Positions 1 to 6,325 of a stretch of DNA of 7,609 bases are shown in pieces (within the stretch, counting starts at the first letter, position 1; each line of letters opens with the position of its first letter). A program made the translations under genes and the position numbers. The notes under the pieces are model-generated. The model saw only the letters and a program-made list of their open reading frames with translations, made no database searches and was not told the origin of the DNA. This DNA is from Lachnoclostridium phytofermentans (lineage in GTDB: Bacteria > Bacillota > Clostridia > Lachnospirales > Lachnospiraceae): positions 1 to 7,609 of the forward strand of contig DPVV01000028.1 in assembly GCA_003526525.1 (NCBI GenBank). The letters run 5' to 3'.

Positions 1-43
1 CGCTCTAAAGCTGCTATAAAACTTTCAACTACATCAAAGTAAA

Positions 44-77
44 AACTATAATAGCGATTGTTAATTCTATTATAGTT
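44..77 (-). repeat. AT-rich hairpin in leftward leader, possible weak terminator/attenuator
   Basis: AACTATAATAG (44-54) and CTATTATAGTT (67-77) are perfect 11-base inverted arms around a 12-base loop. Read leftward, the second arm ends in a run of five T, as in an intrinsic terminator, but only two of the eleven pairs are G-C, so the stem is weak. It lies about 45-75 bases downstream of the predicted leftward transcription start, where an attenuator could sit. That role is inference. Confidence 0.35.
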
Positions 78-128
78 ACGGTACGAATTATAATATTGAC
101 TTCTTCTCTATTATTGACCGATTACTCC

Positions 129-157
129 ATTTTAGCATAACGCTGTGAATTTTGCAA
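129..157 (-). promoter_or_regulatory. Predicted leftward sigma-A-type promoter
   Basis: On the minus strand the -35-like box is TTGCAA (152-157) and the -10 box is TAAAAT (129-134), with a 17-base spacer. TAAAAT is one base from consensus and TTGCAA matches four of six. It points out of the left edge of the window and would start transcription near position 122. No start codon with a ribosome binding site follows within the window. Confidence 0.4.
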
Positions 158-202
158 TGAAAGTTAGGAATACAGACAGTTTACAGCTAATATCGAGCCA
201 CT

Positions 203-859
203 TTAAGCGTTCTCAATCAGGATTTCTTGATCTAGAAAAGCATAATAAACATCCTCTAACTCCTCCATATTGGCCCGTCCATTCGTAGCTTCTGTCACCT
301 TTTTCTGAAAGGCCCCGAGTGAGTCTGGAGGAATTAATAAGGTAGCTTTTACAATATCGGTGTAATCTGTTGATATTATTGTTAAATTCATTGTTCCAGC
401 AATGTATTGAAGCTTACCAATACCGTTATAGTCCGTAGTGATTTCATATTGTTTCCCAAGGTGTTTTTCTATAATAACGCTATTTGCCAATCCTTCTTTT
501 GCAGTACTTTGATAAGCACGCACTAATCCGCCAGTACCAAGCAAGGTACCGCCAAAATAACGTGTAACAACAACTGCTGTATTATGAATTCCTTCTCCTA
601 ATAAAACATCAAGCATAGGTCGTCCTGCTGTTTTACTAGGTTCGCCATCGTCACTGCAGCGTTGTAATTCTTGATTTAAACCAAGAACATATGCAGAACA
701 GTTATGCGATGCATCCCAGTATTTTTTCTTCATCTGTTCAATAAAGGATAGGGCTTCCTCCTCTGACTTAATAGGGATTACAGTAGCGATGAAACGTGAT
801 TTCTTTTCTATGATTTCACCGGTTCCACCGGTGTAAACAGTTTTATAGGAAGTTTGCAT
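203..859 (-). CDS. YigZ/IMPACT (UPF0029) family protein
   Basis: A 218-residue protein of the IMPACT/YigZ family. Eukaryotic IMPACT proteins regulate the kinase GCN2; the bacterial members are cytoplasmic, bind nucleic acid or ribosomes in some reports, and have no settled function. The N-terminal UPF0029 domain spans about residues 17-125 and shows the family signatures KKSRFIA (19-25), ASHNCSAY (50-57), CSDDGEPSKTAGRP (68-81) and VTRYFGGTLLGTGGLVRAY (98-116). Residues about 135-195 form the ferredoxin-like DUF1949 domain. The length is typical and the gene looks complete. The start ATG (857-859) is preceded by AGAGG on the minus strand with 6-7 bases spacing. It is divergent from the VanZ-like gene and appears to be a single-gene unit. 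Family assignment is firm; cellular role is unknown. Confidence 0.93.
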   Translation of the reverse strand: MQTSYKTVYTGGTGEIIEKKSRFIATVIPIKSEEEALSFIEQMKKKYWDASHNCSAYVLGLNQELQRCSDDGEPSKTAGRPMLDVLLGEGIHNTAVVVTRYFGGTLLGTGGLVRAYQSTAKEGLANSVIIEKHLGKQYEITTDYNGIGKLQYIAGTMNLTIISTDYTDIVKATLLIPPDSLGAFQKKVTEATNGRANMEELEDVYYAFLDQEILIENA

Positions 860-915
860 GTTAAACCTCTATTCTGGCGCATGGCACCTTTTTATAATGA
901 TTTGGACGCTTTACT

Positions 916-947
916 TTTGTACTTTTGTGCGATACAATAAGTACAAA
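916..947. repeat. Nested inverted repeat in divergent intergenic region
   Basis: TTTGTACTT (916-924) and AAGTACAAA (939-947) are perfect 9-base inverted arms. Inside them TTGT and ACAA pair again around GCGAT, giving a nearly continuous stem of about 13 pairs with one bulged base. It lies 57-88 bases upstream of the YigZ-family start codon, in the region shared with the VanZ-like gene. It could be an operator or an RNA hairpin; neither transcript is known. Confidence 0.4.
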
Positions 948-993
948 CAAATGTACGCAATAATTATCATTATATCAATAGCGAATTTGATGC

Positions 994-1052
994 GCAAGTT
1001 ATTCATGAGAAGGAGAGCAGAAAAAGCACTTTCCAGTGGGGTGATAACTTGC
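994..1052. repeat. Long-range inverted repeat upstream of the VanZ-like gene
   Basis: GCAAGTTAT (994-1002) and ATAACTTGC (1044-1052) are perfect 9-base inverted arms separated by 41 bases. The interior contains a smaller hairpin, CACT-TTCC-AGTG (1028-1039). If transcribed toward the VanZ-like gene, this would fold as a closed outer stem with an internal hairpin about 50 bases before the start codon, a layout compatible with a structured leader. I could not match it to a known riboswitch consensus. Confidence 0.35.
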
Positions 1053-1104
1053 TAATTTTATGAATACAAATAGTAAGGAAAGAAGTGGAGTATGAATCTA
1101 ATAT

Positions 1105-1632
1105 ATGAAGTTATTAATGAAAGAGAATACATCTAAAAAGCAACGACTTATCGCAGCTGTCCCGATGTTACTTATGATGTTGGCGATATTTTTATTTTCA
1201 GCAAAAACAGCGACGGAATCAGATGGGTCAAGTCTTCCAATCGCCAAGGCGTTATTGGATATATATCAGAGAGGATTTGGGGAAATGGGGAAGGATTCGT
1301 ATGATGTTTCGCTTAGAGTTGCGAATGTACTGACCAGAAAAGTTGCACATGTTACCGAATATGGAATCTTGTCCATTTTAGTAAGCTTTTATATTTGGGT
1401 AAGAGGACACCGAGGAAAACAGTTCTTTTTCTTAACCATCCTTATCTCAGTGGGTTATGCAATAACGGATGAAATTCATCAACTCTTTGTAGCTGGAAGA
1501 AGTGGAAGGATTACAGATGTTTTAATAGACTCCATTGGTTGCATCTTAGGTGCATTATTCTTTTTATTAATTTATCATCTAATAAAAAATAGGAGTCTAA
1601 AAAAACAACTATCGAGTCAGTTAAGAAAGTAG
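1105..1632 (+). CDS. VanZ-like family membrane protein
   Basis: A 175-residue membrane protein of the VanZ-like family. VanZ itself gives low-level teicoplanin resistance by an incompletely known mechanism; most chromosomal relatives, including this one, have no proven role in resistance. Predicted membrane segments are about residues 15-33, 80-99, 107-122 and 139-160. The family signature is present: K-VAH-TEYGIL (79-89) on helix 2, and DEIHQLFVAGRSGRITD (122-138) followed by VLIDSIG, which carries the conserved acidic and histidine residues. The C-terminal tail is basic. The start at 1105 has GTGGAG about 14 bases upstream, which is long; ATG 1117 is an alternative giving 171 residues. An in-frame TAA at 1099 excludes anything further upstream. 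It appears to be a single gene and is convergent with the DUF4250 gene. Confidence 0.88.
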   Translation: MKLLMKENTSKKQRLIAAVPMLLMMLAIFLFSAKTATESDGSSLPIAKALLDIYQRGFGEMGKDSYDVSLRVANVLTRKVAHVTEYGILSILVSFYIWVRGHRGKQFFFLTILISVGYAITDEIHQLFVAGRSGRITDVLIDSIGCILGALFFLLIYHLIKNRSLKKQLSSQLRK

Positions 1633-1633
1633 T

Positions 1634-1668
1634 AAATATGAAACGCCGTATCACATATTTCTTTATTC
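1634..1668. terminator. Weak candidate terminator between convergent genes
   Basis: AAATATG (1634-1640) and CATATTT (1654-1660) can pair, followed by a T-rich CTTTATT, immediately after the VanZ-like stop codon. The stem has only one G-C pair, so this is a weak call. No better terminator is visible between the two convergent genes. Confidence 0.22.
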
Positions 1669-1679
1669 ATATAAAAATA

Positions 1680-1853
1680 CTAGATAAACTGATTACGTTC
1701 TTTTGAATAGTGGTAGTTTATCTTATCTAAGGTATCGATGAGGTTGTCTTCATTTACATCAAGGCTTTTGCAAAAATCTTCAAGGCTTTGAAACTCATCT
1801 CTTAATTTTGTATTCACATAACTTAGTAACATTATTGGATCGGTTGGTAGCAT
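1680..1853 (-). CDS. DUF4250 domain-containing small protein
   Basis: A complete 57-residue frame on the minus strand beginning MLPTDPIMLLSYVNTKLRD and ending HYSKERNQFI. This matches my recollection of the DUF4250 family, small cytoplasmic proteins of about 55-65 residues widespread in Lachnospiraceae, with the conserved opening LPTDP-MLLS-VN-KLRD and closing Y-Y--ERNQF. No function is known. It is acidic, has no signal peptide or membrane helix, and looks like a single helical domain. The start is well supported: GAAAGGATG (1861-1869) precedes the ATG with a normal gap, and a good promoter (1890-1919) lies about 35 bases further upstream. The gene is divergent from rarA and convergent with the VanZ-like gene, so it is its own unit. 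It is short enough to be missed by length-filtered gene calling. Confidence 0.88.
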   Translation of the reverse strand: MLPTDPIMLLSYVNTKLRDEFQSLEDFCKSLDVNEDNLIDTLDKINYHYSKERNQFI

Positions 1854-1889
1854 TTTAATTCATCCTTTCATTCGGTTTGAGATGGTCTT

Positions 1890-1919
1890 ATCATACTGCA
1901 AGAATTTTCATCTCGTCAA
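1890..1919 (-). promoter_or_regulatory. Sigma-A-type promoter of the DUF4250 gene
   Basis: On the minus strand TTGACG (1914-1919) and TATGAT (1890-1895) each match five of six consensus bases, with an 18-base spacer. Transcription would start near 1883, giving a leader of about 30 bases with the ribosome binding site in place. Confidence 0.6.
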
Positions 1920-1994
1920 GGGTATTCGTTTGAAAATAAAGAGCAATTTTTACACAGGAAAGAAAGGTATAAAGTCACCAGATTGGAGGTTATT

Positions 1995-3329
1995 ATGGAT
2001 CTATTTGAATATATGAGAGAAAATACGAAGGAGAAAGAATCACCGCTTGCTTCACGTCTTAGACCAACGAAGTTGACAGAAGTGGTTGGACAAGGTCATA
2101 TCATTGGAGAAGATAAGTTATTATATCGGGCAATTATGGCAGATAAACTTGGTTCGGTTATCTTTTATGGTCCACCCGGAACCGGAAAAACTACGCTTGC
2201 AAAGGTGATTGCAAACACCACCAGTTCAAACTTTCAACAAATTAATGCAACCTCCGCTGGGAAAAAAGATATGGAAGAGGTTATTGGGCAGGCGAAGCAA
2301 ACACTTGGCATGTATGGGAAGAAAACAATTCTTTTTGTAGATGAGATCCATCGATTTAATAAAGGGCAACAGGATTATTTGTTACCGTTTGTAGAGGATG
2401 GTACGATTGTGTTAGTCGGAGCTACAACAGAAAATCCTTATTTTGAAGTAAATAGCGCGCTTATCTCAAGATCCATTGTATTTGAATTAAAGCCTTTGGA
2501 ACAAAATGATATTAAGGAGCTTTTAATTCGAGCAATTACGGATAAAGAAAAGGGGTTAGGCGCTTATCACGCGGAGATGGACGAAGACGCATTGGACTTT
2601 TTAGCAAGTGCCGCAAATGGAGATGCAAGATCCGCTTTAAATGCCATTGAGTTAGGGGTCTTAACGACAAAGCGCAGTGAAGATGGTTTAATCCATATTA
2701 CATTAGAGGTGGCATCGGAGTGTATTCAAAAACGTGTATTAAAGTACGATAAGTCGGGGGATAATCATTACGATACGATTTCTGCATTTATTAAGAGCAT
2801 GCGCGGAAGTGATCCGGATGCTGCAATCTATTATTTGGCGAAGATGCTATATGCCGGTGAAGAGGTAGCGTTTATTGCACGAAGAATAATGATATGTGCC
2901 GCAGAGGATGTATCGAATGCTGATCCGAATGCACTTGTGGTTGCAACAGCAGCAGCACAGGCAGTTGAGCGACTTGGTATGCCAGAAGGACGTATTGTTC
3001 TTGCGCAAGCGGCTGCTTATGTGGCATGTGCTCCAAAGAGCAACTCCGCAATCGTAGCCATTGATGAGGCATCGGAGTTAATTGCAAAGGATAAAACACC
3101 TCCAATACCGCCTCATTTACAGGACGCTCATTACAAAGGGGCTGCAAAACTAAACCATGGTGTTGGATATTTATATGCTCACAACTATGAAAATCATTAC
3201 GTAAAGCAGCAGTACCTGCCAGATTCTTATGTTGGGCGTACGTTTTACCGTCCAAGCGATAATGGTTATGAAAAGACGATTAAGGAGTATTTTCAGAAAA
3301 TAAAGGGCAATGAGACGGAAACGTTTTAA
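1995..3329 (+). CDS. rarA: Replication-associated recombination protein A (RarA/MgsA), AAA+ ATPase
   Basis: A 444-residue cytoplasmic AAA+ ATPase of the RarA/MgsA (yeast Mgs1, human WRNIP1) family, which acts at stalled replication forks and interacts with single-strand binding protein and DNA ends. Visible motifs: Walker A GPPGTGKTT (59-67), Walker B ILFVDEIHRF (112-121), sensor 1 GATTENP (142-148), arginine finger in SRS (158-160) and sensor 2 GDARSALN (209-216). The C-terminal half is the tetramerisation/MgsA domain, with RGSDPDAAIYYLAKML and the closing HYVKQQYLPD motif. Length is normal and all ATPase residues are intact. The frame extends up to a TTG at 1983, but GGAGG (1985-1989) overlaps that codon and is spaced 5 bases from ATG 1995, so 1995 is the start. 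No clear promoter was found; TATAAA at 1968-1973 lacks a good -35 partner. The next gene follows after 89 bases on the same strand. Confidence 0.96.
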   Translation: MDLFEYMRENTKEKESPLASRLRPTKLTEVVGQGHIIGEDKLLYRAIMADKLGSVIFYGPPGTGKTTLAKVIANTTSSNFQQINATSAGKKDMEEVIGQAKQTLGMYGKKTILFVDEIHRFNKGQQDYLLPFVEDGTIVLVGATTENPYFEVNSALISRSIVFELKPLEQNDIKELLIRAITDKEKGLGAYHAEMDEDALDFLASAANGDARSALNAIELGVLTTKRSEDGLIHITLEVASECIQKRVLKYDKSGDNHYDTISAFIKSMRGSDPDAAIYYLAKMLYAGEEVAFIARRIMICAAEDVSNADPNALVVATAAAQAVERLGMPEGRIVLAQAAAYVACAPKSNSAIVAIDEASELIAKDKTPPIPPHLQDAHYKGAAKLNHGVGYLYAHNYENHYVKQQYLPDSYVGRTFYRPSDNGYEKTIKEYFQKIKGNETETF

Positions 3330-3418
3330 AGTCGGTTAAAGAGAAATATGTAAATAGATAATAATAAGAAAATGATATTAGAAACCAGAGACAAATTAGC
3401 GAAAGAAAGGATTTATGA

Positions 3419-3742
3419 ATGAAAGCAGGTAATGAAAATAATACAAGTAGTACAGGGAATACAAGTAAAGCAAAAAGAGTATTATCAATGATTGGTGTTA
3501 TCATATTATTGGGATTATATCTATTTTCCCTAGTAGCAGCAATTATGGCAAAACCGTATGCAAATGGTTTATTTTTAACTAGTATCTATGCGACCTTTAT
3601 TATTCCAGTATTTATCTATGTATTCTTACTGATGAATCGTACTTTTGGAAAGAAAAAGGATGGATACACTATGCACGAAATCAATCAGATGAAGAAAAAG
3701 GGATTTGATGAAGCAAATCAGACGGATAACAAAGTGAATTAA
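3419..3742 (+). CDS. Small two-helix membrane protein of unknown function
   Basis: A 107-residue protein I do not recognise. Residues 1-20 are polar, rich in Asn, Ser and Thr. Two hydrophobic segments follow at about 21-43 and 51-72, joined by a short loop (AKPYANG), then a charged lysine-rich tail from 73 to the end. This suggests a hairpin membrane protein with both ends on the same side. GAAAGG (3405-3410) precedes ATG 3419 by 8 bases. ATG 3415 is closer to it but leads to only five codons before a stop. The gene follows rarA by 89 bases on the same strand without an intervening terminator, so co-transcription is plausible; the shared terminator would be at 3851. Nothing in the sequence links it to recombination. 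Confidence 0.72.
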   Translation: MKAGNENNTSSTGNTSKAKRVLSMIGVIILLGLYLFSLVAAIMAKPYANGLFLTSIYATFIIPVFIYVFLLMNRTFGKKKDGYTMHEINQMKKKGFDEANQTDNKVN

Positions 3743-3850
3743 TGAAATATAACCTCCAAAGCATACCAAAAAAGTAGAAGTGAGTTTTTTTAGATGTAAT
3801 TTTTTTGACATCAATTTTACATCAAACCAAGTTAAGTCATATCACTAATT

Positions 3851-3895
3851 AAGGGACAAAACTATTAATTTATATTAGTAGATTTGTCCCTTTTG
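3851..3895 (+). terminator. Intrinsic terminator, long hairpin
   Basis: AAGGGACAAA (3851-3860) pairs perfectly with TTTGTCCCTT (3883-3892). After one A-A mismatch the stem continues with CTATTAAT (3862-3869) against ATTAGTAG (3874-3881), with one G-T pair, closing on a 4-base loop. A T-rich TTTTGTT follows. It would end the rarA/membrane-protein transcript, 108 bases after the last stop codon. Confidence 0.72.
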
Positions 3896-3931
3896 TTATA
3901 TTATGATTTAAAATTAGTGCAAGTCTTCAAC

Positions 3932-3960
3932 TTGTAGAATATGGGAAAATATAGTATATT
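3932..3960 (+). promoter_or_regulatory. Candidate promoter of the LRR gene
   Basis: TTGTAG (3932-3937) and TATATT (3955-3960) are 17 bases apart, 54 bases before the start codon. The -10 box is good (five of six) but the -35 box matches only three of six. A short inverted repeat, CAAGT/ACTTG (3920-3934), overlaps the -35 box. The region is so AT-rich that chance matches are likely. Confidence 0.35.
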
Positions 3961-4014
3961 AGATATATAGTTTATCATAAAAAGAAGTAAGTATAATTGT
4001 AAATGGAGGTTTTT

Positions 4015-5748
4015 ATGAAATTTAAATTGAGATTTGGCAAGATTATATTAATAGCATTATTTATGTTATGTTTAAGCACTTTTTTTTCAATTTCAGTAAA
4101 TGCGTCTACTTCTAATACTATTGGGGGACGGTTTAATGATGAGAATTTTACTTATACAGTGCGTGTAAAAGCAACTCAAGGTAAAAATGGAAAAGTATCA
4201 ATAGCAAAATATAATAACGGTAATTCAGATAAAAAGGTAAAGATACCTCAGTATGTTAAACATGGAGATTACAAGTATACAGTGTATCGAATTGACCAAC
4301 TTGCATTTTATAAAAGTAATATGAAAGCTATTGAAATACCAGATGGCATAATTTCAATTTACAGGCAAGCATTTAATGAATGTTCTCAAATAAAAAGCAT
4401 TGAGTTACCTAAAAATTGTACACTTTACGGTTCTGGAATTTTTAGTAGATGTACTAATCTTACGCAAATAACATTACCTTCAAAGTTGGAAAAATTACCT
4501 CCTACTATTTTTGAAGGATGTAAAAAATTAACCAATATTGTAATGCCTCCAAAATTGGTTGAAATAGGAACCGCAAGTTTTGATGGTTGCAAATCGCTTA
4601 TCGGTATCATTTTACCTAATTCAATAGAGAAAATAGGTGGAGGTGCCTTTTCAAATTGTTCTAGTTTAGTTAATATATCGATTCCTGATAAGGTAAAGCA
4701 GTTAGAGCATACTACATTTAAAAATTGTAGTGCTCTACAAAGTGTAAAGTTTTCAAATTCTTTAAAAGTAATTGGAGCAAGTTGCTTTGAAGGTTGTGTT
4801 AACCTAAGTTCAATCAATTGGAATAATAATGTCACTACTATACGCAGCAGAGCATTCTATAAATGTAAATCGATGAAATCAATTAGCTTGCCTGCTAGTA
4901 TAGTAAATCTTGAATATGAATGTTTCGCATATTGTTCATCATTAGAAAGTTTAACAATATTAAATAAAGTAAATATGGATTATATATCTCAAGATATTCT
5001 AAAAAATGCAAATGATAATTTGACTATAATATGTTATCCAAATGAAGTTATATATAACTCTCTTGCCTTTAGAGAGTATAAAATAGATTTTATTAATACT
5101 GACTTATTTACGGTAAATGTGCAAAAACAGAATTATCCATACAAAAATTATGAAGATTACTTTAATGATCCTAGTAAATATACAGTTGCTGAAGAAGAAT
5201 TTTACTATTTACATATTAAAACAACTTTTGATTCCCCTGTTACAATTTCAAAGTTAAAATTAGATTATATCAATGATAAGGGTGAAATTGTTTCTTCAGA
5301 ATACTATGAAAGAGATATCGATGTTTATAAGGAATATAAAGCTATACTACAAGTGGATAATAGTTCAAAGGATTATAGAAAGTTTGACTTCAATGAAATT
5401 AAGGCAACAGTTATAGGATATAATAGTAGTGTTAATGGTTATGATAGTAACCGTGTTAACCATAAAGAGATAATTAAGTGCAGCAATGTAAATGAAAATG
5501 GACGCAATTATTTGTCTATCACTAATAATGGTATAAAAAAAATATCAGATTGCAGATTATATGTAAAGGCTTACTATAAAAATACATTAATTATGACAGG
5601 ACTAACGAATATCGGGAATATCGAAATTGGGACAAAAATATATAATGATGAGTATTCTTGGAGTTACTTAACCTTATTTTATTTCAATAGAGAATTTGAT
5701 AATTCTGAATTCACATATGAATTTATCCCGTTGTATGCTTATTATTAG
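4015..5748 (+). CDS. Secreted leucine-rich-repeat protein, BspA-like (LRR_5)
   Basis: A 577-residue exported protein. Residues 1-30 form a signal peptide: basic KFKLRFGK, a hydrophobic core, and SVNA as the likely signal peptidase I site. After a short beta-rich linker, ten tandem repeats of about 23 residues run from 97 to 325, pattern xFxxCxxLxxIxLPxxLxxIxxx. This is the BspA/Treponema pallidum-type LRR_5 fold of surface proteins that bind host or matrix proteins. Position 5 is cysteine in nine units and serine in the first. Residues 326-360 look like the usual repeat cap. The remaining ~217 residues are Tyr/Asn-rich, probably two beta-sandwich domains, the last resembling FxLYD-like domains (inference). 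No LPXTG motif, lipobox or choline/SLH domain is present, so retention on the cell is unexplained; see the relic at 5772. ATG 4003 overlaps GGAGG (4005-4009), so ATG 4015 is the start. The gene is strikingly AT-rich compared with rarA. Confidence 0.88.
   Translation: MKFKLRFGKIILIALFMLCLSTFFSISVNASTSNTIGGRFNDENFTYTVRVKATQGKNGKVSIAKYNNGNSDKKVKIPQYVKHGDYKYTVYRIDQLAFYKSNMKAIEIPDGIISIYRQAFNECSQIKSIELPKNCTLYGSGIFSRCTNLTQITLPSKLEKLPPTIFEGCKKLTNIVMPPKLVEIGTASFDGCKSLIGIILPNSIEKIGGGAFSNCSSLVNISIPDKVKQLEHTTFKNCSALQSVKFSNSLKVIGASCFEGCVNLSSINWNNNVTTIRSRAFYKCKSMKSISLPASIVNLEYECFAYCSSLESLTILNKVNMDYISQDILKNANDNLTIICYPNEVIYNSLAFREYKIDFINTDLFTVNVQKQNYPYKNYEDYFNDPSKYTVAEEEFYYLHIKTTFDSPVTISKLKLDYINDKGEIVSSEYYERDIDVYKEYKAILQVDNSSKDYRKFDFNEIKATVIGYNSSVNGYDSNRVNHKEIIKCSNVNENGRNYLSITNNGIKKISDCRLYVKAYYKNTLIMTGLTNIGNIEIGTKIYNDEYSWSYLTLFYFNREFDNSEFTYEFIPLYAYY
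4303..4989 (+). repeat. Ten tandem ~69-base LRR units within the gene
   Basis: Each unit encodes about 23 residues (the first 22). Units start at residues 97, 119, 142, 165, 188, 211, 234, 257, 280 and 303. The protein pattern is conserved but the DNA copies are well diverged, so this is an old array rather than a recent expansion. Confidence 0.8.
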
Positions 5749-5771
5749 AGAATTGGTGTTAGTATATAGCT

Positions 5772-5884
5772 GTGAATAACAAGTTTATACTTACTCTTAC
5801 AGGAGAGGAAATCCTAATAAGGTTATAACTATAACGCTAGCATCAATTATTCTCTCATATTTTTATTTGTTAAAGAAATACTGA
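5772..5884 (+). pseudogene. Possible relic of an LPXTG cell-wall sorting signal
   Basis: In one frame (5790-5810) the bases read LTLTGEE, one substitution (CCT to ACT) from an LPLTGEE sortase motif. In another frame, from 5810, they read NPNKVITITLASIILSYFYL, then LKKY and a stop at 5882. That is a 17-residue hydrophobic stretch with a positive tail, the standard continuation of a sorting signal. One extra A in the GAGGAAAT run near 5808 would join the two parts. No intact start or long frame precedes them; stops lie at 5760 and 5777. It lies 24-136 bases after the LRR stop codon and ends 28 bases before a terminator. It may be the lost C-terminus of the LRR protein or the tail of a deleted neighbour. 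Chance remains possible. Confidence 0.35.
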
Positions 5885-5912
5885 AGAAAATTTATAATAA
5901 GCTATTAAAGCT

Positions 5913-5955
5913 AAAAAATGTCCAACTAAAAATATACTTAGTTGGACATTTTTTT
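5913..5955. terminator. Bidirectional intrinsic terminator
   Basis: ATGTCCAACTAA (5918-5929) pairs perfectly with TTAGTTGGACAT (5938-5949) around an 8-base loop. Seven T follow on the plus strand (5949-5955) and six A precede on the left (5913-5918), so it can act in both directions. It ends the LRR transcript from the left and backs up termination of the 52-residue gene from the right. Confidence 0.85.
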
Positions 5956-5974
5956 ATCTTTAGGTGTTAAAGAT

Positions 5975-6007
5975 GAAAGAGATTGACCATAATTATTAAT
6001 CAATCTC
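5975..6007 (-). terminator. Candidate terminator of the 52-residue minus-strand gene
   Basis: On the minus strand GAGATTGA and TCAATCTC (6000-6007 and 5979-5986) form an 8-base stem around a 13-base loop, followed by a moderately T-rich TTTCATCTTT. It lies about 90 bases after the stop codon of the 52-residue gene. The T tract is interrupted, so it is a weak terminator at best. Confidence 0.4.
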
Positions 6008-6097
6008 AACTATTTAATTTTGCATTAGCTTGTACAGCTACTTACCATGTCATTAATTGTTCCAGATACCTAGATTATTATAACATTTAGAGGATGC

Positions 6098-6256
6098 TTA
6101 CTTGTTATTCTCCTCCGATTCCTCTACGATTTCATCCAGGACGCGAATTAAGTCTTGAGTGTTGTTAATGGTAACATCACGTTCTAAGATGCAGTTTTTT
6201 AAATCAATGGACAGAGTTTCGAACTTTGCCTGCATTTTTGGTGCAATATAAGACAT
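6098..6256 (-). CDS. Small acidic protein, 52 residues, function unknown
   Basis: A complete minus-strand frame beginning MSYIAPKMQAKFETLSIDLK and ending EEIVEESEENNK-like acidic residues (the exact end is EIVEESEENNK). AAAGAGG lies 7-8 bases before the ATG, a proper ribosome binding site. The sequence has the look of two amphipathic helices: one around residues 7-26 (KMQAKFETLSIDLKNCILER) and one around 34-47 (QDLIRVLDEIVEE), with a Glu-rich tail. There is no membrane segment or signal peptide, so it is probably cytoplasmic. I believe similar short proteins occur in other Lachnospiraceae but cannot name a family. It is alone on its strand and followed by two hairpins that could terminate it. 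The heptad-like spacing of Leu/Ile suggests oligomerisation or binding to a partner, which is inference. Confidence 0.72.
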   Translation of the reverse strand: MSYIAPKMQAKFETLSIDLKNCILERDVTINNTQDLIRVLDEIVEESEENNK

Positions 6257-6325
6257 AAGGATACCTCTTTCTTAATTAAATAGAATTACTACTTGCCAAA
6301 CGTATAGAAAGTATTTATAATTAGG

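Larger units (their letters stand above)
1..202. other. Gene-free left edge (leader of an off-window gene)
   Basis: No reading frame with a start codon and ribosome binding site is visible on either strand. The stretch contains a leftward promoter (129-157) and an AT-rich inverted repeat (44-77), so it is best read as the 5' leader of a leftward gene or RNA whose body lies outside the window. No clear terminator follows the stop codon of the YigZ-family gene, so some read-through from it is possible. Confidence 0.5.

Noticed and set aside
858..1055. Possible 65-residue gene on the plus strand between the YigZ and VanZ-like genes
   Set aside because: It starts inside the start codon of the leftward gene, has no ribosome binding site, and its composition reflects AT-rich intergenic DNA with inverted repeats. 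A shorter version from the internal ATG at 951 also lacks a ribosome binding site.
2872..3255. Minus-strand 127-residue open frame inside rarA
   Set aside because: It lies entirely within the well-supported rarA coding region and has no family features or ribosome binding site.
3280..3504. Minus-strand open frame across the rarA/membrane-protein gap
   Set aside because: Hydrophobic antisense of AT-rich DNA, overlapping two supported genes.
3793..3823. Inverted arms GATGTAA/TTACATC with a repeated ACATCAA, considered as a terminator
   Set aside because: The stem is short and AT-rich and has no T run after it; the much better hairpin at 3851 serves the same transcript.
4425..4835. Minus-strand 136-residue open frame inside the LRR gene
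   Set aside because: It is the antisense shadow of the tandem repeats; its apparent repetitiveness comes from the LRR units on the other strand.
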